Positions 52,335 to 59,280 of a DNA stretch of 64,000 bases are shown piece by piece. The notes beneath the pieces were generated by a model. The model searched no databases. It was not told where the DNA came from and saw nothing but the letters and a program-made list of their open reading frames with translations. A program made the position numbers and the translations under genes. This stretch comes from Blastopirellula sp. GTDB taxonomy: Bacteria; Planctomycetota; Planctomycetia; Pirellulales; Pirellulaceae. Numbering within the stretch: the stretch's first letter is position 1; each line of letters starts with the position of its first letter. Location of the stretch: the NCBI GenBank assembly GCA_002733575.1, contig NVWB01000003.1:39197-103196 (forward strand), read 5' to 3'.

Positions 52335-52803
52335 TAGATTGCTTTATGGAATTAATAATCGTTGGTACAAGCTGGTCTATATCAGCAAGATGGTGTTCGC
52401 AATCTTCAATCTCGGGAGAGTCGATAAACAAGCCGAGAATATGTCCTTCATCACTTAAGTTATCAGGATACAACTCGATTTTAAAGCATGACGAAGCAAT
52501 ACTCACATAGACGGTAAAATCATCAAGGATAAACAATTCATGCTTCGTCTTACCGAACTCACGTTCGATAGCTGCACATGATTCAATTAAATTCTCTATA
52601 TCTCGCTTGGCAAATTTTGCTTGATGCTCTGTAGGTAACTGGGGGTCTATATGGACATACCAGTCGACCAGAAATGTAGAGTACGATTCCGGTCTATCAT
52701 ACATGGCAGGATCGGAGGACCAATCACTGACGGAATATTTTTTATCCGTAAAAATTGGATGGTCGTCAAACTTAGTCCATGTTTTGTAGTTACGGGGATT
52801 CAT
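52324..52803 (-). CDS. Unknown protein, first gene of an overlapping cassette
   Basis: The 159-aa product is soluble and acidic. It begins MNPRNYKTWTKFDDHPIFT and includes 'STFLVDWYVHIDPQLPTEHQAKFAKRDIENLIESCAAIEREF', then beta strands 'HELFILDDFTVYVSIASSCFKIELYP'. I chose the ATG at 52803; a TTG four codons earlier is possible. The DNA is AT-rich compared with rplU and rng. The tight overlap with the next two genes argues for a functional unit. Family not recognised. Confidence 0.68.
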   Translation of the reverse strand: MNPRNYKTWTKFDDHPIFTDKKYSVSDWSSDPAMYDRPESYSTFLVDWYVHIDPQLPTEHQAKFAKRDIENLIESCAAIEREFGKTKHELFILDDFTVYVSIASSCFKIELYPDNLSDEGHILGLFIDSPEIEDCEHHLADIDQLVPTIINSIKQSNGR

Positions 52804-52885
52804 GATGCAATGCAAAGAGTTATTGAAAATTCAATTTTAAAAAGGCGTCCTCTTCTTAGACAAGAAATCACAGCTAAGGTGCGCA

Positions 52886-52923
52886 TAAAAATAGAGCAGC
52901 ACATTTGCGTACTACTCTATTTT
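52886..52923 (-). terminator. Rho-independent terminator after rplU
   Basis: Read on the minus strand, AAAATAGAG-T-AGTAC, loop GCAAAT, GTGCT-G-CTCTATTTTT forms a 15-bp stem with two G-U pairs ending in a run of five T. It lies about 30 bases after the rplU stop and closes the rng-rplU transcript. Confidence 0.8.
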
Positions 52924-52954
52924 GTGTCTCTATCTTCAACTAAGCCAAAATCGC

Positions 52955-53269
52955 TTAGACGGCGATTTTGCCGATTCTTACTCGAGTGTAGAACTGGCGA
53001 TGTCCGTTGCGTCGTTTTGAGTTTTTGCGGCGGCGGAACTTTTGGACAACCAATTTGTCGCCTCGCTCAACACCGATCACTTCGGCAGTTACGCTGGCAC
53101 CTTCGACAGTGGGTTTGCCTAGTGTGATTCCGTCATCACCTGAGACTGCCAATACTTGGGTAAAGTTCAGTTCATCGCCAGCAGAGGCATCTTCTCGATA
53201 GTCCATGCGGACTTCTTGGCCTTCTTCGACTTTGATCTGTTTTCCGTCTTCTTGGATGATGGCGTACAT
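52955..53269 (-). CDS. rplU: 50S ribosomal protein L21
   Basis: The 104-aa product has the L21 pattern 'MYAIIQEDGKQIKVEEGQEVRMDY', 'VLAVSGDDGITLGKPTVEGASVTAEVI' and the RNA-binding end 'LVVQKFRRRKNSKRRNGHRQFYTRVRIGKI'. It binds 23S rRNA in the large subunit. In most bacteria rpmA (L27) follows; here a terminator comes directly after rplU and the next genes are unrelated, so rpmA must be elsewhere. It lies downstream of the RNase E/G gene on the same strand. Confidence 0.96.
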   Translation of the reverse strand: MYAIIQEDGKQIKVEEGQEVRMDYREDASAGDELNFTQVLAVSGDDGITLGKPTVEGASVTAEVIGVERGDKLVVQKFRRRKNSKRRNGHRQFYTRVRIGKIAV

Positions 53270-53432
53270 CGGAAATGCCTGCGGTGCAATAACTTAGGGT
53301 TTTGATTTACTACTGTTGGCCCCATTCGATGAGGACCAAACGACTCATTTTAGGAAAATACGTGCCGATTGTCGAGGGCTCAGGCCGGTTTCCTGACCAA
53401 ACTTTGGTGAGGAAACCGCCTAAACTGGTAAA

Positions 53433-55151
53433 TTAGACCGAAAACGGGATTCTTTTCCCCTCAGAATCTTTGCATTCGACCTCTAAATGCTCTGGGAAAA
53501 AGGACTCACTGCCCACGATATGGACAATAATTTCCTGTTCTTCTTCAATATGGGCAATTTCCCGGCGTTTTTTGTTATTCAGGTACGCGGCCACTTCGTC
53601 GTGGACTTTGATCGAGACGCTGGCTGACCCTTTTTGCTGAGCAGCGGCCAATAGCAGGCGAATGACGTCTAGCGACATGCTTTCGGCCGATTTGACGACG
53701 CCTTTGCCTTTACAGCACGGGCAGTCGTTGAATACGCTACGCTTCAAGCTCGGGCGAATACGTTGGCGTGTCATTTCGACCAAGCCAAAGGGGCTGGTAC
53801 GCAAAATTTTGGTTCTGGCACGATCTCGTTTGACCGCATCTTTCAAGGTGCGTTCGACATTACGGCGATTTTTCTCTTTTCGCATGTCGATGAAATCGTT
53901 GACGATCACGCCGCCAAGGTCTCGTAGACGTAGCTGACGTGCGATTTCTTTGGCTGCATAAATATTCAACTGATAGGCGGCCTCTTCAGCACCCCCTTCG
54001 GCGCGGAAGTTTCCGCTGTTGACATCAATGGCCACCAATGCTTCGGTTTGATCAATCACGATAGAGCCACCTCGTTTGAGTGGAACTTCGCGCTTGTTCA
54101 TCATCGCGATTTCTTCGTCCAGATTGTATTTCAGGAACAGCGGTTCTTTGCTGTCGTGTTTCTTCAATCGGGCAACATGGCGTGGCATGACCATTTGCAA
54201 GAACTCTTTGGCCCGTTCATACGCATCATCTTGATCGACATAAATCGCATCGACATCTGAGGTGAAGATATCTCGAATCGTGCGAATGATCATGTCGCTT
54301 TCTTCGTAGATATCACAAGGCCCTTCGGTCTTGCGAACCCGGCGAACAATCAATTTCCACAACCGCAACAGGTAAGCCATGTCACGCGAAAGTTCTAGTT
54401 TAGTTCGATCTTGGCCGGCTGTGCGAACAATAAACCCGAGCCCCTTGGGTGGGTTCAGTTCAAGCAAGGTAGAACGCAAGCGTCGACGAATTTGATCGTC
54501 TTCAATCTTGCGAGAAACCCCCACGCGACCCAGTGCAGGCATCAATACCAGGTAACGACCTGGGATGCTGATGTAGGTTGAGAGTGTTGGGCCTTTGCTG
54601 CCGATGCCTTCTTTGATGACTTGAACGAGGACTTCGTCGCCCCGTTTGAAGACTTCTTGGATCGGTGGTTTTATCCGAGGACGCATGCCAGGCCGACGAC
54701 GAGGTGGTGTACGTCGTTGATGCGTTTTTTTGGTGGCCGTTTTATGCCCATCATTGGCCGAAACAGGGCGATCTAGATCGTCATCATCATCGTCGTCGTC
54801 TTCTTCGTCCGAGACGTCTTCATCTTTCGCTTCTGGTTCCACTTCATCGGCATAGCGGCTGCCGGGGCCCCCGCCTGCTTCCATCATCTCTTCAGGGTCG
54901 TATCCCCCTTGGCGAAAATACTGGGGTTCGACATCACTGATATGGAGGAAACCATTTTTGCCCACACCAAAGTCAACAAAGGCGGCTTGAATGCTGGGCT
55001 CTAGATTGACGACCACACCTTTGTAGATGTTGCCAACATAGTTGTCTTGGTTGGTACGTTCTAGATAAAACTCTTCAAGAACTCCATCTTCAACGATCGC
55101 AATCCGACATTCTTCGGGCTGCGAGACGTTGATTAGCATCTCTTTTTTCAT
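53433..55151 (-). CDS. Ribonuclease E/G family endoribonuclease with acidic insertion in the S1 domain
   Basis: The 572-aa product starts MLINVSQPEECRIAIVEDGVLEEFYLER and an S1 domain (VGNIYKGVVVNLEPSIQAAFVDFGVGKNGFLHISDVEP). An insertion of about 90 residues follows, with an Asp/Glu run (DVSDEEDDDDDDDD) and a basic stretch (RRTPPRRRPGMRPR), before the domain resumes (VFKRGDEVLVQVIKEGIGSKGPTLSTYISIPGRYLVLMP). The catalytic region has 'IDVNSGNF' and 'GGVIVNDFIDMRKEKNRRNVE' with the metal-binding Asp residues, and the zinc-link 'CPCCKGKG'. It acts in mRNA turnover and rRNA processing. The ATG at 55151 starts at the conserved N-terminus. Whether it is Rne or Rng cannot be settled by length alone. 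Confidence 0.93.
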   Translation of the reverse strand: MKKEMLINVSQPEECRIAIVEDGVLEEFYLERTNQDNYVGNIYKGVVVNLEPSIQAAFVDFGVGKNGFLHISDVEPQYFRQGGYDPEEMMEAGGGPGSRYADEVEPEAKDEDVSDEEDDDDDDDDLDRPVSANDGHKTATKKTHQRRTPPRRRPGMRPRIKPPIQEVFKRGDEVLVQVIKEGIGSKGPTLSTYISIPGRYLVLMPALGRVGVSRKIEDDQIRRRLRSTLLELNPPKGLGFIVRTAGQDRTKLELSRDMAYLLRLWKLIVRRVRKTEGPCDIYEESDMIIRTIRDIFTSDVDAIYVDQDDAYERAKEFLQMVMPRHVARLKKHDSKEPLFLKYNLDEEIAMMNKREVPLKRGGSIVIDQTEALVAIDVNSGNFRAEGGAEEAAYQLNIYAAKEIARQLRLRDLGGVIVNDFIDMRKEKNRRNVERTLKDAVKRDRARTKILRTSPFGLVEMTRQRIRPSLKRSVFNDCPCCKGKGVVKSAESMSLDVIRLLLAAAQQKGSASVSIKVHDEVAAYLNNKKRREIAHIEEEQEIIVHIVGSESFFPEHLEVECKDSEGKRIPFSV

Positions 55152-55775
55152 CGATAGCTCATTTCGGTTTTTGCGTTCAACCGACAATCGAGCAAATAAT
55201 AAAACAACACAAGCAACGCAGTGCACTCGATTGATGATGCAAGCCACTAAAATGGGCCTGGTATCAATTCATGCAAGTTTGCCACCAGAAAAAGAGGTTC
55301 TGTGTGAACATTGGAATTGTAGGTAAGTAAAAAGTGTGTAGAGCGAGCCATCTACAGGCTCAACTAATTGACACACAAGCATCAACTCAAAGAACGGTGT
55401 GATTAAAAATCTCAAGCAATGTCGAACAGGTAACACCAGTTGCCGATCCACAATTTGGGCTCAGGCTGTTTCTGGCAGAATTGGTTCGATTGTATTCTTC
55501 TGACTAAGCAATTTGCTGTTGTATTTTTATAAGTTCCGCGATCAATTTTTCACGCAAGTAACTTATCAACAGGCAATTAAAGTCTTTTGTAGGCTTTGCT
55601 TCTCTAAAGGCACTGCCTTGGATTTTTCGTCTCAGGGACGGTCTCAATGGGTTAATATGCGTCTTACGACCACAAATCCAGTTCTCTTTTGGTGATTGGT
55701 TTCCTATTTACCGTTTGTCATTGAACTAGGTTTTTGAAAGTATATTTATTGATCACCTAACGGGTGACCGCTGAG
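55152..55775. other. Gene-free intergenic region
   Basis: No convincing gene or tRNA was seen in these 624 bases between ptsI and the RNase E/G gene, both minus strand. A small hairpin GAGCC/GGCTC at 55345-55361 is the only local structure of note, apart from a weak stem 15-30 bases after the ptsI stop (around 55755-55775). The promoter of the RNase gene must lie here. The long leader would suit RNase E-type autoregulation, which acts through the 5' UTR in enterobacteria (inference). Confidence 0.4.
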
Positions 55776-57518
55776 TTATAAAAGTAATTCTGGTACGACT
55801 TTACGCAATTCTTCGCGTAAAAATTGTTTGATTTCTCTGGCGTTTTCCATTTCTCTCACTCGACTGGCGATTTCTTCGCATTGAGCAATCGAAACGCTCC
55901 GGCAAACCTTCTTGACTTCGGGAATGGCGCTCGGAGTAATACTCAAGCTACGCAAACCGAGGCCAATTAGCAACATGGCATAGATAGGATTTCCCCCCAT
56001 TTGGCCACATAAAGTGACTTTTATGCCCGCTGCGGTCGCTTTACTGATCGACATTTCTATTAACCGAAGCACCGCAGGGTCCGAATTGTTGTACAATCCG
56101 GCCACTTCTTTGTTGCTGCGGTCAACCGCTAATGTATACTGCACCAGATCATTTGTGCCAATGCTAATAAAATCGACTTCTTTGGCAAATTGCTCCAACA
56201 TGATCACCGAAGATGGGACTTCAACCATCATACCGATCTTAATACCTCGGTCGAAGGGAACTCCCTCCTCCTCTAGGTCTTCCATGATATCGGAGAGCAA
56301 CATTTTTGCCTGTCGCAACTCTTGCAAGGTGCTGACTAAGGGGAACATCACATGAATTTCGCCCAACACGCTAGCACGTAAGATGGCCCGCAACTGGGTT
56401 CTAAACAGCGGGATATTACGCAGTGAAAGCCGGATACTACGCAGGCCGAGGAAAGGATTTTGCTCTGGATCTTCTGGATTCTCTCCCAGTAATTTATCGG
56501 CACCCAGGTCAAGGGTCCGAATCACCACAGGCGCTCCCTCCATGTCCTTCACCACTTGAGAATAGACCCGGTAATGATCTTCTTCCGATGGTTCTTCGTC
56601 TTGGCCTAGATAGAGGAATTCAGTTCGATAGAGGCCAATACCTTCGGCACCCCGGCGGACACAGGCTTCGGCTTCGTGAGGAAATTCGATATTAGCATAC
56701 AGGGCAATATGTTGTTTGTCGGTCGTTTCAGCCGGGAGACCGCTCAGTGCTTCTAAGCGTGTTGCCAGGCTTCGGTGTTCTTCGACCTCGTGCTGATAAC
56801 GTAAGATGGTTTCGTCGTCGGGCTGAACGATGACTCGGCCTTGATCGCCATCAATGATGATCAAGTCGCCTACGGTGACATCGCTTAAGAACTGACCTGT
56901 TCCTACTACGGCCGGAATTTCTAGTGCTTCGGCAACAATTGCCGTGTGCCCACCAGGTCCGCCGACTTCGGTGACAAACCCTAATACTTTCTCACGATCC
57001 AGGTTCGCAGTTTCGCTTGGCGTGAGATTATGTGCCAAGATAACGACCGGGGTTTCCAGGTTACTCAGTGCTTCGCGGCGGTTGCCCAGCAGTGTATTGA
57101 TTAATCGACGTTCGATGTCTCGAACATCATTGGCCCGTTCTCGCATGTAGACATTTGATAAGTTTTCAAACACCTTGATATATTTACTCAAGACTTGCGA
57201 GACAGAGTATTCGGCAGAATAGTGCCGCTGTTTGATCAGATGAACGATATCGGATTCGATCTTGGGATCTCGTAGCATCTGCAAATGGGCAGAAAATATG
57301 GCCCCGTATTGCTCTCCCAATTCTTCCGAGATTTCGTCGCGACTGTTTTCAATCTGGCGACCTACACTGACAAACGCTTTTGCCAATCGCTCTAACTCGG
57401 TGTCGATCGCACTTCGAGAAATAAAGCGGTGCGGGATTCGATACCCCTGGTTGTCAATGACGACCGCTTCGCCGATTGCGACCCCGGGAGAGACTGCGAT
57501 ACCTTGAAGAATACGCAT
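55776..57518 (-). CDS. ptsI: Phosphoenolpyruvate-protein phosphotransferase (PTS enzyme I)
   Basis: The 580-aa product takes phosphate from phosphoenolpyruvate and passes it to HPr. It has the N-terminal HPr-binding domain ([20 protein letters not shown]) and the swivel domain with the phosphorylated His in '[24 protein letters not shown]'. The PEP-binding barrel has '[13 protein letters not shown]', '[37 protein letters not shown]' and '[29 protein letters not shown]'. The usual GMVEVP/CGEMA residues are slightly varied. Length is normal for EI. It follows the HPr gene by about 70 bases. Confidence 0.95.
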   Translation of the reverse strand: [580 protein letters not shown]

Positions 57519-57591
57519 CGAAACTCGATATTGAGGAAGTGAATAAGGTAATCTCCGACAACGAATAATTCATACGTTGTGGCAGAGTAAC

Positions 57592-57909
57592 TTAGGAACT
57601 AGACTCGGATTCGGTGGTGTCGACAGCTTCCTCATCCTCGTCCGTAAAATTGATGATCAATTCAGCAATTGCCTCAACCGCTTTTTCCGCATCTGTGCCG
57701 GTCGCTGATAGTTTTAGTTCGGTGCCTGGTCCTGCACCAAGAGTCGCAAGGTCAATCACACTTTTGGCATTGACCGATAGTCCATCATTTTCGACTTCGA
57801 TATTGGATTCAAACTGATAAGCTAATCTCGCCAGCAAATCGGCAGGGCGCAAGTGCAAGCCCTGTTTGTTTTGAATGATGACCGTCCGAGTTGACTGCGA
57901 TTCACTCAT
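57592..57909 (-). CDS. ptsH: HPr-family phosphocarrier protein
   Basis: The 105-aa product relays phosphate from enzyme I to EIIA proteins. The active-site His lies in 'NKQGLHLRPADLLARLA', and the regulatory Ser region reads 'NAKSVIDLATLGAGPGTEL' as in Ser46-containing HPr. A 15-residue acidic tail (DEDEEAVDTTESESSS) extends beyond the normal 85-90 residues. It lies directly upstream of ptsI on the same strand. Confidence 0.93.
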   Translation of the reverse strand: MSESQSTRTVIIQNKQGLHLRPADLLARLAYQFESNIEVENDGLSVNAKSVIDLATLGAGPGTELKLSATGTDAEKAVEAIAELIINFTDEDEEAVDTTESESSS

Positions 57910-58052
57910 CGATATTGAAGTTCAAACCAAAAGAAGGATTTATTTCACACACGATTCGACGTATTCCAAGTAAACCGTGACCGTAGCGCGAGACATCAAA
58001 GCAAAATGCGATGCGTGTCAACATGCTTGCATCCGCCACTAATCGATAATGA

Positions 58053-58529
58053 TTAGGAAACGAACTGGTTATTGTCTGCCTCTTCTAGCAGTTGATTAAT
58101 GTCTTCAACTGTTTTTGACTGTTTAAGAAACTTACAGAACATGTCATCACGCAGCTGGCGCGAAATGTTCTCTAGTGCTCGTAAATGATCTCCAGGACGA
58201 TCTGGTGGAGAGATCAACAAGAAGAAGAGATTGACTTTATCGCCATCGAGGCTGTTAAAGTCGACACCTTCAACACTCACGCCCACGGTGCCAATTAGCT
58301 TGTCAACACTTGGGTGCTTGGTATGAGGGACAGCAATTCCACGTCCGATCCCGGTACTACCAAGTTCTTCGCGTTTTACAATTGCTTTGATAATGCCATC
58401 GGTGTTCTCTTCAGCAATTTGCCCCGAGGTGACGAGGCTTTGAACGAGTTCACGGATAACACTTTCTTTGTCAGCAGATGCTAGTTGAGGCTGAATGGCC
58501 CCGCTGCTGATGAAGTCGGCAAACTTCAT
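58053..58529 (-). CDS. PTS EIIA domain protein, PtsN-like
   Basis: The 158-aa product has the EIIA fructose/nitrogen-type fold with the phospho-acceptor His in 'GSTGIGRGIAVPHTKHPSVDKLIG', followed by 'DFNSLDGDKVNLFFLLISPPDRPGDHLRALENISRQLRDD'. No EIIB or EIIC gene is nearby, so the protein is probably regulatory (as EIIA-Ntr) and not part of a sugar importer. The ATG at 58529 has AAGGA eight bases upstream and begins the conserved MKFADFISSGAIQPQL. It lies between the HPF and HPr genes. Confidence 0.93.
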   Translation of the reverse strand: MKFADFISSGAIQPQLASADKESVIRELVQSLVTSGQIAEENTDGIIKAIVKREELGSTGIGRGIAVPHTKHPSVDKLIGTVGVSVEGVDFNSLDGDKVNLFFLLISPPDRPGDHLRALENISRQLRDDMFCKFLKQSKTVEDINQLLEEADNNQFVS

Positions 58530-58618
58530 AGATGTATTCCTTTTCTCAAAAAATACCAGCACAGCCAGATTAGGCTGCGATGGCCGGATGTCTGTCTTGA
58601 ATATCTGTTAAGGAAGAA

Positions 58619-58966
58619 CTACTCTTCCGAATCTGTGCTTGTGGGTATTTGCTGATCCTTCAACCCTGGTCCACGATGATCCTTCAGGCGTTCTTTATGT
58701 TTTCTTAGCTGTTGTTCCATCTTGTGAATGGAATTATCCAAAGCGCCCAAGAGACTACTACAACTATCAGTAGCCACAAAACCATCGGATTTCTCGGCAG
58801 AAACGCGAATTTCTACCTCAGGCTTATCGTCATGCTCTAGATCAACCGTCACATCGACGGCGGTAATCCGCTCAAAAAAACGAGTAAGCCGTAGAACCTT
58901 ATCTTTGATTTTCTCTTGAGACTCCGTGCCTAGATGCCCATGACGTGTCGAAATATTTACCTGCAC
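58619..58966 (-). CDS. hpf: Ribosome hibernation-promoting factor / YfiA family protein (short form)
   Basis: The 115-aa product binds the 30S decoding region in stationary phase. It shows the family pattern 'MQVNISTRHGHLGTESQEKIKDKVLRLTRFF', 'VDVTVDLEHDDKPEVEIRVSAEKSDGFVA' and 'LLGALDNSIHKMEQQLRKHKERLKDH'. It lacks the long-form C-terminal dimerisation domain and ends in a polar tail. The order hpf, EIIA, HPr, EI on one strand resembles the rpoN-linked hpf-ptsN layout of proteobacteria, but rpoN is not present here. Confidence 0.93.
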   Translation of the reverse strand: MQVNISTRHGHLGTESQEKIKDKVLRLTRFFERITAVDVTVDLEHDDKPEVEIRVSAEKSDGFVATDSCSSLLGALDNSIHKMEQQLRKHKERLKDHRGPGLKDQQIPTSTDSEE

Positions 58967-59280
58967 GGTCTAGATCTCCTTATGCTCTATATTAAATTAA
59001 GGCAACAAAACTTGCTGTTTGTTCCCATTTTCACTCGGTCTAGTACGTTATTCTACAATGGTATCAAATGTTAGACAAATACTAATGCGATAATAACTAA
59101 CCTTGTTTTATAACAATCTAGCTCACCAACAAGGGGCATCAAAGAGGCATTTGAGCCAATCCGTTAGTTCAAACCACGATATATTGCCTATTACATCAAT
59201 AATTACGGCAGTTAGAACGTCAATCATGCCTCAAAAGCACCAGAAAGGTGCATTTTTTTACTTGCGGCGGTTTGAACAGA
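58967..59280. other. Intergenic region with terminator, no gene
   Basis: These 314 bases separate the end of the 59281 gene from hpf, both minus strand. Apart from the terminator hairpin at 59237-59259 and presumably the hpf promoter, nothing was seen. A plus-strand frame crossing 59103-59363 is AT-rich and unsupported. Confidence 0.4.
59237..59259. terminator. Bidirectional rho-independent terminator
   Basis: GCACC-AGAAA-GGTGC is followed by A and seven T on the plus strand. Read on the minus strand the same hairpin ends in TTTTG, 22 bases after the stop of the 59281 gene. It probably ends that transcript. The better U-tract faces the plus strand, where no upstream gene is known. Confidence 0.7.

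Noticed and set aside
54770-54810. Simple trinucleotide repeat (CAT/CGT run)
   Set aside because: It is the codon run for the Asp stretch in the RNase E/G insertion and is explained by that protein feature.
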